A stretch of 64,000 nucleotides of DNA from Choristoneura fumiferana (lineage: Eukaryota > Arthropoda > Insecta > Lepidoptera > Tortricidae), in the NCBI RefSeq assembly GCF_025370935.1, contig NC_133472.1:20609805-20673804 (forward strand). The letters run 5' to 3'. The translations under genes and the position numbers were made by a program. Below the pieces are notes generated by a model that was not told where the DNA came from, ran no database searches, and worked only from the letters and a program-made list of their open reading frames with translations. Shown here piece by piece: positions 22,970 through 35,100 of this stretch. Each line of letters starts with the position of its first letter. Position 1 is the stretch's first letter.

Positions 22970-25880
22970 GTATAGTTTTTAAATTATGTTTTAAAATATA
23001 AGCTTAGCCAATAAATGATTTACGTGAGTTGTATAGTCAATAGCATGTTAATCTAAAATATATTTAAAAGCTTTAGCAGGAAATAGCTGGCCTGTGCCGA
23101 TTACGATAGGCAGACTCAAATTATTTTTGATGTGTCTGTGGTTTAAGTCTAGGCCCGCCCTCTAAGTAGAAAATTAAGTTGTTGCGAGAGCTTAGGGTTC
23201 CAATTCAATGTCGCCTCACCAGAAGTAATTTTTGAAGTTTCATAGGTATTTATTTCGAGTTCAAATAAAATAGCAAACGGTAATGGTATCTTGCCATTTC
23301 GTTGATTATGTCTGTATTAATGTTGCAATGTTGTCATTGTCACGTAATATGTATAATATATTAGCGTTTTCCCGCAACTTCGCATCAACATAAATTCTGA
23401 TAGACATAGACTTATAAAACATAAAAACCGACAAAGTACGCGTCGACCCAGAGGCACTATGAAAAATATATGAAACTTTTTTATTCCATATTTCGCGGAA
23501 GTTTCGAAAAAATCCTTCTTGGTGTATCTCTATGACATACTTATTATTGTACTCGTTTTTTACTTTTAATTTCATCCAAGACCGAAAATTCACCAAACAG
23601 CCAGCCAATTGTCCAATAGTGGTAGCTTCTAGTCTAAGAGGTGGCAGGATTTTTTAAAACGATCATATAAACAGTTAGATTCATTTTTATGGGTTGTAGA
23701 GTGGTCTGCTGATGTGAATAATTTTTGGTCTGCCTGCTCTCAGTGGTTGCAACTTTGAGATATAGCGCATAAAAGTCTGCCTGCTCTCAGTGGTTGTATT
23801 TCGGAGCTATTACGCGCGCAAGTCGCTTTATTGTTGTGAAAAAAAAAACTATAAAGGAAATGGTCAGTTTTGGAACAAATTCCAAGTATGACATCACCGC
23901 CGCTGAAACGAGTTGGTCTGCCGGCTCTAAGTGGTTGTATTTCAGAGCTATAGTGCTCGCAAGATGCTCAATTGTAAAGAAAATTCAAGGTAATGTTAAT
24001 CATTAAAATAAAGCTCACATACCGTTAGTACTTACTAGAAAGCTGTAATTTGGTATAAATATACATATCTATCACGCCGACAGTGGTAAAAAAAACATTT
24101 TTTTAGGGTACCTCCCATAGACATGAAGTGAGGGTGTTTTTTTTTCAACTAACCCTATAGTGTGGGGTATTGTTGAATATGTCTTTTAAAACCAATGACG
24201 GGTTGCCAAGACGATTTTTCGATTTAGCGATTTCTTTGCGAAATATTCAACATGAAGGTGCAAAGTTTCATCAAAATCGAGCGTCCCCCCCTCCCCCTCT
24301 AAAATCTAAACCGGTGGGTGGAAAAATTTGAAAAAATTCAGGATGGTAGTAAGTATATCAAACTTTCAAGGAAAACTATAACGGCTAAGTTTGCTTGAGA
24401 ATTATTAGTAGTTTAAGAGTAAATAGCAGCCTAAGGTATAAAATACCTAAACTTGGAAGATTCCGTATAAAATACGAAATCCTTAGAAAAATACTACTTT
24501 TTTTTTCGTAATGGCTACGAAACCCTATTTTGGGCGTGTCCCACACGCTCTTGGCCGGTTTTATTATTTCTAACAGTTGTCGACTTTAAATTTATTTTTA
24601 TTTATTAATCACATTTTACAAAAATAACAACTTAAAATTATTTTCGCCAAACTGCTAAGCAGTCTGTTGGCGAAAACCCTAACCGCTCGCATCAGTTTCA
24701 TTGCTCTGTCCCAGAGGGGGGCCGCTAGGTTTAGACACGCCTAACTTTGGTAGCCTCAAAATTTATGTCGCTCCTGATTTCTATTGTTTTTATAATAATT
24801 TGTTATTAATTTACTTATATCAGCTGAACGTACTCGTAGTAGTCGCTTAGTCAATTATGTAATTGAAGGCTTAGAGCTGAGAGGTATTCAAAGGATATTT
24901 TATGTTTGCTTCTAGACTTCTAAAATGTAGTGGTGTAATGAATCTATATAGCGACATAAATGGAAAGAATGGGTAACAATACATTAACGTTAAGTTGTGT
25001 TTATCCTTTCGGTGAGTGGGAAGCATGGGCTGGGTGACACTAGCTTTTGGTTTTGTCTTGTGGGAGTTTTTCTAAAGTTACAGGTCTAGATCTGATCGAA
25101 AGTAAAGCATGATATAAAGTAAAAAGTCCCTAAAAACGACTAATTAGCCGCGTGTAATGACATTCGGTTAGAACAAGGCTTCAATAGTATTTATGTATTT
25201 CAATGGTGATTAGAACTTTCGAGCATGCGCTGTATCCATTGAGACTTTGGCTTTTTTTCAAAAACCTACCGACGGATGTATCCGTTGCTATACGGCACTG
25301 CGACAATCGGTCAGAGGATGGTGTGGTCGTTTAATTTAGGGATTTTTTAACGGGCCTGCGCTCAACTTATTGAAACGCGACAGTAACGCAACTACAGAAT
25401 GGTCTTATTTTCCAGCTAAACCAGTCCTAAAGACCGACTGATGTACTGTGTTTGTTCTAATTAATCTTGTCTCTAAATACAGCGCCGCGCTCGTAAAATC
25501 TAACGCGACGCTTTTTTACATTTGGTCTAAAATTCACATTGATTAAAAATGAGTACAATATTTTTGAGGAACAATATTCCGAAATTTTTTATAGATTTGC
25601 ACGTAATTACTTCATATATGTGGAAATCAAATTGTAGCTATTTATTCATGCACAAATCTACAATTTTAAATTATTTACAATCTTATAATATAAATCTAAA
25701 TGTAGGTAGATGATAGTATTTTACATATTTCATACTATAAGGCCGTAAAATTTAATAGGTTTTGTCTGTATGGGTTAATTGTAACATTATTGAGAAAAAA
25801 GGCACTGTTAGTTTTTTAACCATCGTGCCTATTGTCATCCAAATTCGTTAAGGAAACAAAGCATACCGCAAATACGGCAG
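22970..25880. other. Intron 6 with short direct repeats and a small hairpin
   Basis: The phrase gtctgcctgctctcagtggt occurs near 23733 and 23777 and in degenerate form near 23917, with matching following sequence, so it is a degenerate direct repeat. A hairpin (ttttcgccaa / ttggcgaaaa) lies at 24641-24676. No exon-like frame found. Confidence 0.5.
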
Positions 25881-26092
25881 TTCCATGATTGAAGCGCAGT
25901 CCCGTAGCCGAGTTGGCAGCGCGAATAATCCAAAAGCTGGTGTCACCATCCTCTGCCCGACTGTCAGCAGGTCGGGCTCGTTCCGAGCGTCACGCTCGCT
26001 TCGCTCGTCGCGCGGCAACGTGTCCGCTCAGGGGACGCTCAACGCGAGCGTGTCCGCTCACCCGCTGCTACCGCTGCCGCCTGGTTCCGACG
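25881..26092 (+). CDS. Cdep/FARP: FARP/Cdep exon 7, Ser/Arg-rich linker after FA
   Basis: A 212-nt GC-rich exon encoding a basic, low-complexity linker with SRSRVGSANN, SRSGSFRASRSLRSSRGN and SAHPLLPLPPGSD. The acceptor aatacggcag accepts phase 2, so exon 6 AG plus T gives Ser. The donor GACG/gtacgt leaves phase 1. From here three phase-compatible routes exist. Joining to exon 11 (53216) gives the exchange-factor protein. Joining to exon 8 opens the frame that runs into the giant exon. Joining to exon 9 reads its other frame. The linker has no fold I recognise. The Ser-Arg clusters look like kinase or 14-3-3 targets, which is inference. Confidence 0.8.
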
Positions 26093-26754
26093 GTACGTAC
26101 CACTATCATACCAACGCCGAGTAATAATACTTTTTAACATTATTATTTACTGACGTCTGCTAGACTGTTGCCTTGCGTACATTTCTGACTGTCGTACTCT
26201 GCAATGTCATTTATAGTCGTATAGTTGTAGTGATTCTCTACAAAAATAGAAAACGTATTTATTTTAGAAGCAAAGCAATTGATGATTAATAGTGCGGCAG
26301 GAAGACACATAATATTAGGTATGCATATGTATGTACGATTATTCTACTGCTTCAGTATAAATTTAATAATTACTTTGATTCATACTTTTCCATCCGTATG
26401 TCTGTCAAAAGAAAAATTAGGCAACCAAGTTTGAATTTTTTTTTATCCATTAGAACTTTGCGAAGTAGTTGAGAGGTATGCGAGAACAAAATCTTACTAA
26501 AAACAATGTTGCGCTTCACGAGACTAAACAAAATGAACCTAAATCCTATTGCTAGACTTTTTGCTTGCACACCGCTTAAATGAATGGACAGCCTAATCCT
26601 GATGTGCTTATACCTAATTTACCCTGGAAGTACTGAAACTAACTTTACGCATTTTTAACATTTGTCAAAAAAATATAAAAAAAACCCTTTCACCAAAAAT
26701 ACGTGTACATACACACATTATTGAATTTTAAGCAACGATTAATATTTCGTGCAG
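26093..26754. other. Intron 7, no feature recognised
   Basis: AT-rich intron. Nothing repeated within the window and no frame with splice support. Confidence 0.5.
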
Positions 26755-26924
26755 CGATTTCCCTGGAGTGGGACAAGCAACCTCACTACCTGGAGGCTTC
26801 TCTGATGATGAAGGGCTACACAGCGGAGGAAGCGGCGCAGGCGGCGCGGCGCACTCGACGTCCCTCGGAGGGCGCGGCTCGCCCACTGCTCACAGCTACC
26901 GCCTATGCCGCCACGAGGGACAAG
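26755..26924 (+). CDS. Cdep/FARP: Exon 8, 170 nt, proposed frame-switch exon leading to the giant isoform
   Basis: Bounded by tttcgtgcag and GACAAG/gtactt. After exon 7 (phase 1) it reads ISLEWDKQPHYLEASLMM then GYTAEEAAQAARRTRR, ends in phase 0, and continues through exon 9 into the giant exon with no stop. That frame has strongly GC-rich third positions. If exon 7 is skipped (entry in phase 2), a second frame is also open (TSLPGGFSDDEGLHSGG and onward); it ends in phase 1 and could continue to the DH exons. Because 170 is not a multiple of three, including or omitting it decides the downstream frame. I prefer the first frame. No domain recognised. Confidence 0.62.
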
Positions 26925-27124
26925 GTACTTGCCTCATACTCTTATTTCCAAATTTTGCGTTATTGGTGAAGTCGGCACTAGAGCAAAGAGCGACCCCATG
27001 TTCCTTGAAGTTAACCTGGTTAACTGTGAAGTTTGTTTTCCTTGGATGTAACTTGTTATATTTTATTTTCCTTGCAGATAAGCAGATAACTGTTCTTATA
27101 ACAGTTATCTCTGAGGAAAGTTTA

Positions 27125-27319
27125 TTCCTCGTAGATAACTAGCTGTCTCTGAGAAATAGATTTTCCGCACAGATATCTGTTAAAAAGACATATTAAACAT
27201 ATTTTCCTTGAATATAGTTTCAACTGCTCTTTTAGGAAAAGTATGTTTAATATGTTTTTTTAAACAGTTATCTGCGAGGAAAATCTATTCCTCAGAGATA
27301 GTTAGTTATTTTCGAGGAA
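27125..27319. repeat. 195-bp imperfect palindrome in intron 8
   Basis: Arms of about 84 bp (27125-27208 and 27234-27319) share cagttatctg, gaggaaaatctattcctc and tatgtttaatatgt in inverted orientation with a 25-bp spacer. Probably a MITE. Confidence 0.7.
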
Positions 27320-29969
27320 TAAATTTTCCGCGCATTATACTTTTTTTTACTGAACTGTTCAGATAATTTTCATTTTAAATATTCTCAGAGATAGAAGTTT
27401 GAGATTAAATATCAGGGCTCACCTTGAGTTTGGCGATGTGAAGATATTAAATCAAATAAATTGTTAAGAATTAATGACGATAGACTTTACTACTAGTAGC
27501 TGCTTGATGTGCTCAAAGAAAGTGAAGCTTTCAGCCGAGCTTTCCTTTTTAAAGTGTATTTTTTAACAAGCTATAAATACTCAGGAAATTAACTATTTTT
27601 ATTCAGAACCCCTTTCAGAGTATTTATTTTGAATAATAAAATCTTTGCTAACATTTGTGTGAATATTTACGATTTTATAACAGCGCCCTCCAGTGGCGAG
27701 TAGCATAAGTAAATGCAGCTGTCATTAGACTGTCAAAAAAATGTTAGGGCTACCGCGTGACAATTGGTAGCAACAATCAGCCTTACAATAATGTTCTTGG
27801 TACAAAACGTAGAGATATTGTTTACTTACATACTCGTAGTACGAGTATACTACCAATAAATGAAAATGAAACTTAGATCTTATAAAAGGAAAAATTCTTA
27901 TGTTAAGTATTTTTACTTAAACTATTGGTACTTAGAAATGAACGTTTAACATTGAGATATTTCTATCAATTTAAGATCAGTCTGTCATGTCTGAAGCAAG
28001 TGTTTAATTATTAGTAAGTCATAAAAACTGATTATAGTTTTAGTATTCATAATATTTGATCATAGTACTCTTAGTAAATGTGAAATTAAAAAATGTCAAT
28101 TGCTAACTCCGTGGGCAAAATATCCATTAAGGGCAGAAATGGGCGGTTTCATGGTATTAACTAGAAATTTTTCATTATGTATAGCCGGGCTAAACGGCCG
28201 CGACACACTTCTCCCGTCCTATATTGTTGAGCGTATTTCCTCACAAGCAAAATTCGCTTTTCGAATTTTGGTCTAGCATAACTATCACAAATTCTTGACT
28301 TTTTATTTTTTTGGAGGACAGTATATACTTTTCCTCGAGGAAAATATACCTATAGTTGGCTATAATATTGTATTACCTAAAGATATATGTCGATCTTTTA
28401 GGCAAGAAAATTTAACAATTTTATTTTGAATATTTTTATGTTATCTTTTTCAGCTGTCAAAACTGTACTGCAATCAAATCGTAAGAGCCCTACTAAAATT
28501 GGCCTGTTGTGTCTTCAAAATTCCTAATGTAATATGTTCCGTTCAGTGCTCATTTGTTTGTAACCAGTCATTTTTTCACCTTGCATTCAGTTATTGACAG
28601 TTTACAGAAAGCATGATTCATATTTAGGTCTAATTCCGTCTATATACAGAATGAGCGTCCCAAATTCTAAATTGGTCAATGTGGTTAAATATGTAATTGT
28701 AAAGCCTGTGCCTACTTCACTTGGCGGTGTGCGTTTGAGTTTCGCTATTGACATCTGCATTGCACATGTTAGAAACTATTTCTAGTGCAGCCCATTCTCC
28801 AAAAGAAGTCCTAGCCTAAGAAAAAAAAATTGTGGTTGGGCACAATGTGTCATATACAAGCAATATTTGTATAAATATTTTTAGATCTCTAAAATGGCTG
28901 TACCGATTTCGATAAAACTTGATATAAATAAAGGAGCTTTAGGAGTTTTTGGCGCGGAATGACGATCTGGCTGGGTCTTGGAAAACGCAATTTCTGAGTT
29001 TAAAAAATCCAGTCAAAGCTTGATCGCTCAGGTAATTTTATAAATAATCACAATACAAGAGTCGTCAACTTTAACAGCGAATAACCGAGTTAGACTCGGT
29101 AGTTTGTTAATTAAATCTAATCGAGAGTTTCCCATAATGACCTAATTTAGATTACTCATGGCATTGCTGATTTAAATTAGTAGTTGTAATTTTAGATCAA
29201 AAATATTAGAACATCTGTTTTGGGTAGAATTCAAATAATGATTGTTGAAAATATAAGATTATCTTGAAAACAACAAGTATGTATGTAATGACATTATTAT
29301 GTAGACAATGACAAAGAAGTTCCATAACCGGGGCAGACCTGCGGGCGCGAACTAACTAATGAATAATAAATATAAATAATCAGAAACTGTAATGAGAAAT
29401 AAAATTGAAAACATATGTATTTACAGCATAGTACAACAATTTAAAAGTATATAAATTTGTTTAAAGATTCGCTTCGTTTGTTTGTTTGTTTATACTCTTT
29501 ATTGTACAAAAAGGAAAAACAAAAAGGTTACATAAATAAAAACATAAATAAAAGTTGTGTTAAGTACAAAGGCGGACTTATCCCTGCAGGGATCTCTGCC
29601 AGTCAACCTTTGAGTGGTAGAGGAGCAATCCAAAAAACAAGGATCGACAAATAGAGCAGAAAGATTCGCTTCGTAATAGGAAACCCTATGATAGACAATT
29701 CCTTATTTATGATATTTAAATTCATCATTTTAGGTAACTTATAAGCACTTTCTCCTTACTGGTCAGGGTTACCCGGGTTCATCATCTGCATTTATTGTGC
29801 TTTTACGTATTTCCTAATTTTATTCAACCAGCCCATTTTCACCATAGCACAGTCACATATCACGTTGCACATCTTAAGGCACCCAAGGCACCTAACTAAA
29901 TAATCTTATCTGTTTTTTTTTCCTAATTATAAGTAATGGGCTTTGATATTCAGCACTCCATTTCCTCAG
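27320..29969. other. Remainder of intron 8
   Basis: AT-rich. A LINE 3'-tail-like piece with gtacaaaggcggacttatcc lies at about 29480-29650. No exon candidate with both a good frame and splice sites was found. Confidence 0.5.
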
Positions 29970-30056
29970 GTGGCTCCAGAACTAGTGACCCGTGCAGAGG
30001 TCAATCATCATCCTACGGAGGATTCGCCTCTGCCTCATCGGACGACGACACCGTTG
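29970..30056 (+). CDS. Cdep/FARP: Exon 9, 87 nt, linker between exon 8 and the giant exon
   Basis: The acceptor is cactccatttcctcag and the donor CCGTTG/gtgagt, both strong. In the frame that continues to the giant exon it reads VAPELVTRAEVNHHPTEDS and ends TTTPL. In the alternative frame it reads GGSRTSDPCRG and ends ASSDDDTV, which would join in phase to exon 11 (DDSSLEEE). Length is a multiple of three, so phase is preserved in either case. Function unknown; predicted unstructured. Confidence 0.62.
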
Positions 30057-30364
30057 GTGAGTTTAAGTTAATAGTAGTTTAAGCAACTGTTACGTAATAC
30101 TAATAAATTAGGGTCCTTAAAACGTGAGTCGGGTTTTATGAGCCGCAGAGTTTCATAAAAGGATCACACGAGTGTTTTAATATAATAACAATGATAATAA
30201 TCAATTGATTTCAAAACTCAAGGCTTCTAGATTTATGGTCTAATTATGTAAAGTTGCATAGATTACTTTACCTACACACATAGGTATTATAAGTACTCTA
30301 AAATGGGTTCACAAACCGATGAAGGTGAGCGGATAGTTCCGATGGGGTGCTGAAAGTTTCACTA

Positions 30365-30545
30365 AGTGACTAAATAAGAAACAAACAAGCTGAGATATGT
30401 GGTTCATAGGAGAAATTTGTGTCTGTCCAGTGGAGGTGTAGCGGTATAGCCCGCAGCACGGAATGCTGAGGACCTGGGTTCGATACCCAGCGCTGGTCTC
30501 TTTTTCTGATTTTTAAGTGCGTCCAAGTTTCAGTTTCTATTTTCG
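30365..30545 (+). repeat. tRNA-derived SINE, copy 1
   Basis: Contains ggtgtagcggtatagc (box A-like) and gggttcgatacccagcgctg (box B), preceded by aacaagctgagatatgtggt. A second copy at 46544-46741 shares head, flank and the trailing ctttttctg and tttcagttt blocks. Confidence 0.75.
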
Positions 30546-30944
30546 AAATCAAAGTTTGTCAATTGTATTTTCTTTCTTTTCTTTTGTACAATTAAGAGTT
30601 AACGTACATACATAAATGACCTGCATTGCATTACTGACTAATTGTACCAGTAGGTAACATATCCTCAGGTATTAAACTAATGCAATAAATAAATTGAAAC
30701 TGATAAAGCCAGCGGAAGGAAGTTAGCAAAGAAACTTTCAATCCGGAAATAATGGCAACACTCGATCAGTTTAACCATTTTCGAAACAGTTAAACCTCAA
30801 CAAGTCAGACCAGGATTTTAGTGTAATATTTATATTAATTTCAATAATAATGATATTGTGATGCATTACTAAGTGACATTTTGTATCGAAACATTGTTAA
30901 TTTCTATGCATACTAACTAGAATGGAGTCCTACTTTAAATAGAG

Positions 30945-31250
30945 AATATTACTGAAATTTTCTGCCGTCAGAGTGCAGCACTAGCACAAACTGTAAACAG
31001 TTTTTTATGTATCTGAAATGGATGTAGGATGCCATAATATCATATTATTTCAATAAAAATTTTGGGATATAATTTAAATTTTTAGTTCTATCGTTATTAT
31101 CGATGTAAATAATCATGTTATTTTGTTACTAATTAATATGTCATAATCATTAAGGCGACAAAATATAAAGAGAACTGACGTTGTCATGGCGGTTTGCGCT
31201 AGTGTCGCCCCCTGCGCAGAGCGTTGCATAATATTAATATTCCCTATTGT
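30945..31250 (+). repeat. Dispersed copy of the 9709-10528 element family
   Basis: Shares gaatattactg, cagcactagcac, ctatcgttattatcgatgta, aaatataaagagaactg and gttgtcatggcggttt with the element interior at 9870-10165. No flanking inverted repeats are evident, so it is a fragment. Confidence 0.65.
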
Positions 31251-31304
31251 ACTAATTTTGACAGCTGATCCAAATTTGAGTCATTACATTGCTATATGTT
31301 ATAA

Positions 31305-31560
31305 TGATCATCATCATCATCATCATACCAGCCTATATACGTCCCACTGCTGGGCACAGGCTTCCTCTCAGAACAAGAGGGTTTGGGCCATAGTTCCCAC
31401 GCGGGCCCAGTGCTGATTGGGAACTTCACACGCACCATTGAATTGCTTCGCAGGTTTGTGCCGGTTTCCTCACGATGTTTTCCTTCAGCGCAAAGCTCGT
31501 GGTAAATTTCAAATGTAATTCCGCACATGAATTTCGAAAAACTCAGAGGTGCGAGGTGTG
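31305..31560 (+). repeat. LINE/SINE tail with (ATC)n and conserved GTCCCACTGCTGGGCAC block
   Basis: Begins with a run of catcat, then tatacgtcccactgctgggc and a block ending gtttcctcacgatgttttcc. Related pieces lie at 17778-17905 (plus strand) and 44941-45012 (minus strand). Confidence 0.7.
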
Positions 31561-32148
31561 TTATAATGATACTGTTATAAAATTAAACATTTTACGTTAC
31601 TGTTGTTACCAATTACCACAGGCATGAAAGTTGTCATAGTAAAATCGGTTGTTGCTGTGCTGTTTAGTACTGGTCATTGACAACGGTTTCTGAACTCATT
31701 TTAGAGGATTTATGATATGAAACTACCGTGAGACTTGCTCATATTAAATGATATTGTAACGGATAACTCACGTCTTAAATCGAGTCGAGCAGGGCGGTGG
31801 CGCATAGTGCGCACGTTGCTGCAGCCGCCGAGCCGCGTTGCTCCTATGAAGAAGGGCTAAGAATTAGCCCGAAACATGTCGAGCTAAACCCGAGTTATCC
31901 GTCCGTGTCCGTTACAATATGATTTAATATGGTTTATGATGTGTGTTTTAGATAAACAATTTTAGCTCATACTCCTTCTATAATTGTCTTGTTATACTCA
32001 GCCTTAACCAAAATGTACTATTTTTCTCGGAAATATTCTTATTATTATTTACAAGCTTTTATATTCCGTCACTTTGTTGTTTGTAGGTATTATTTGAATG
32101 ATGGGTTACTTATTATAGTCATTTAACTAAATGTATTTTATTATTTAG
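31561..32148. other. Intron 9 end, with a satellite-like unit at 31754-31917
   Basis: gtaacggataactcacg at 31754 and its partial inverse before 31917 bracket a GC-rich segment (gcagccgccgagccgcgttg). The rest is AT-rich and leads into the giant exon's polypyrimidine tract. Confidence 0.5.
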
Positions 32149-32175
32149 GTTTCTCCGGAGAGTATATGGAGCCAA
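32149..32175 (+). other. Possible 27-nt microexon at the head of the giant exon
   Basis: Twenty-seven bases after the giant exon's acceptor there is a strong donor, GCCAA/gtgagt. Used as such it gives a microexon of nine codons that preserves phase. In the alternative (phase 1) frame it could join exon 11, or splice across 73 bases to a second acceptor (gtcctgttccag, ending 32248) whose G/GT phase re-enters the giant frame. In the preferred frame the donor is simply read through (SQVSSC). Confidence 0.35.
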
Positions 32176-35100
32176 GTGAGTTCGTGTCGCGCGAATGGAC
32201 GCGCGCGCGCACCCACTCCGCCGCCTCGTGCCCCGCGTCCTGTTCCAGGTCAGAGCCTCCCGCCGGCTACGGCCACGGTCACTCCCACTGTCACCCTCCC
32301 TGCCACCGCTTGCCCCGCCTCCCCCTCCCCGGACCCTAGCCCCTACCCAGAATTCCTTCTTGCTAAACAGTCTTCCAGCTTTAAGAAGTCCTCTGAACGG
32401 CTCGAGTATGAGCTCTCGCAGTCCAATATATATTCGACCTGTCCCTCCACTCGGTCCAGCCGATCAGGCGGGTCGCTACTCATTGAAGAAGAGGATGATG
32501 GACTACGAGCCCGGTTAGTTTGGCGCCGCAGTGCTAGCTGTCGTAACCTACGTGACTTTAGCTTTGATGATGCTGGCCGTTCGAAACGCAGAGCTAACAA
32601 GCAGGCGCGTGACACTCGAAGTATGTTTGCTGATTTAGACTCATACTACCCAGTAGGTGACCGTTGCGTCGATTCGCCTGTCACGCGATACGATGACGCG
32701 CGTACTTTAGCATTTGTTCTCGGAAATCAAAGTTCTATAGAGTTGCAGAGGGAGATGATAGGTCGTGCTTACTCTTCCAGTTTTCCGGGAGCAACTAGTG
32801 AGCCTAGACTAGATTTGCCGACGTTTGTGCGAAGCGGGTCTCAGGATGATATATCTCACGATAGTTACGAATTAATTGAAAGGTCAGATGATGAATGTTC
32901 AGAAAACCGTCGTTACGCAAGAGTATTGCAACGTTCGTCTCTAGTGCATACTCGTTCTTGCTCTTTGGACTCTGGCAACGACCTTCCGTCGGATGATGAG
33001 TCGCTGTCACATCTGTCGGAAGTTGACGACCAAGAGATTGATATTAATTTAGGCAGTGTGAAATACAAAAGCCACAATGACCTACCTCTTGATCCATTCC
33101 TTATAGATGACCCAAGGGTTTTACCGAGGGAAAAACTGTCTGTAAGATCAGATGGCAGTTTTTATAAGGAAATAAAAAGAGCCCTCGGTTCGAGAGCTTC
33201 GAGTCAGGAGTCAAAAAGCGATTTTGGCGAAAAGATATCTAAAAGTAGCGCAGAGTCAAGTAAAAAATCGCGTGATAGTGTATATCATACTGACAGTAAA
33301 AAATCACGCGAAACTCTTAAGAGTAAAAGTTCTGATAGATCAGGCTCAAGAACCTCCAGTCAGGATTCAAAATCTGATTATTATGACTGTAAAAAGAACT
33401 TGTACGAAAGTGAGGGTGCCAACATGAGGCGACGAAGTGTAAGTAACGTACCAAATGCTTATATTGATCCATTTGAGCCAATATCGCCGTCATCTAGCCC
33501 AGACTCAAATAAAGATTTTTATGACACTCAATCAACATTCGTTGGAATGGAAAAACTGGAGTATAGAGATAAAATGATTTTCGACAAATCTCATGAAGAT
33601 TTGATTGCCAATTTAGCTGACGCCCCTAATTTTTATCACATTCCGACTCCATACTCCACATTTCCAAGTAATAACAAACATAGAGATCATAGTCCAATGC
33701 ATTCTGCGAGTCTTCAGAATGTTGAATTGGATCAATATGCGCACTATTCTGATAATGTGCTCCCTAAAAAATTCGATGATTATTCAATTGAAGAGGAAGA
33801 TGCTAATCCACAAACAACTCATATCTGGCCCGAAAATATAGTGGGCTTGAATACAGAGGTTGATACTAATCGAGCCTCAAAAATACAAAATTATCAGCGT
33901 CGACGATCTTCAGAAACGGTTTTCAGTTTTGATAAAGAAAAGATTGAATCTTTGACTAGTTCCCTTAGCAGGGAATCAACTAATTCGCATCTTGTAAAAG
34001 AGTCTTCTAATGAATCTGAAGTTAATGTACGTATTCTACCAGCTATGGATAGCATCGAGTATGCGAAGAATAAGGCTAAAACGGCTTCGATTCAACATGG
34101 GACGTCGTCTATTCTACAATCTGAGTTTGACAAATCCATGCGTGGTAGGGTTTACACTCATATGGTAAGAAAAGAAAATTTAAAAGAAGAATTAATGGCT
34201 AAAACCCATTTTGATGAGTATGACCCTAAGTTGATTCTCGAAACTAGCTCTAGCAGTCGTCTTGCAGATACATCTGTACCATATATTCATCCTACAGTAG
34301 AGAGAACTAAGAGTGATCCAAATAGTCTGGCAAATAGACCACGATTCAGTAGTGTTAACTCTCGTAGACACGTTTTAATGCACCAGAAGTCCATAGATTT
34401 AACACCTGCCGAATCTAGTGATGAAGATTACATATTTCGACAAATACCGAGCGCTCCGCCAATTGCAACAAAGCGCTCGCATTTTGAACTGCCTTCTAGA
34501 CTACCAGATCATGGACGTCCCCCATTTGATTTGCCTAAAAACTATTTTAAAGAGTTCGATGCTTTTAAAGCCGGTTTTAAGGACACTAAGAAAAACGCTG
34601 ATGAAGGTTATGACATTCCATACGTACTACACAAAAGGCATGTCATGAATGGGACAGCGCCGTCTCCTTTAGAAGACAAAAGACAACCACCCGATATTAT
34701 TATGCTTCCACCTCAAAATGGCCGGCACATTTTAAATGCTCATTCTAGATGCAAGTATCACGATCACCCTAAGTCTCCACGTTCGCCTAAGTCACCTAAA
34801 TCACCCAAGTCTCCGAAGTCACCAAAATCACCCAAATCACCGAAATCTCCTAAGTCTCCTAAGTCGCCCAAATCTCCCAGAAATAGCATTCAAGTTGAAC
34901 ATGGTTCTAAATTTTTAGAAGTAGAAAACAGAGACTTTTTATTTACGCAAAATATTGACTTATCTAAAGTAGATCCAGTAACATTGGAGGTTGACAAGAG
35001 TGGACAACTGCAGCATTTGCCAAGCCCAAAACGGGATATTACTAAACATTTGGACCCAGCATTGCTAGAAACTCTGAATTCTAAACTGAGCCAAATTGAA

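Noticed and set aside
32195..32518. Overlapping plus-strand frame at the head of the giant exon with a phase-1 donor (CCCG/gttagt) that could reach exon 11
   Set aside because: It needs the mini-intron to be spliced in the other frame, its Pro/Leu/Arg content is typical of a shifted GC-rich frame, and the giant frame is more convincing over the same bases. Left as a remote alternative.
34768..34879. CRISPR-like or satellite array at the KSP repeat
   Set aside because: It is a coding triplet-pair repeat in frame with varied synonymous codons, not a DNA repeat with spacers.
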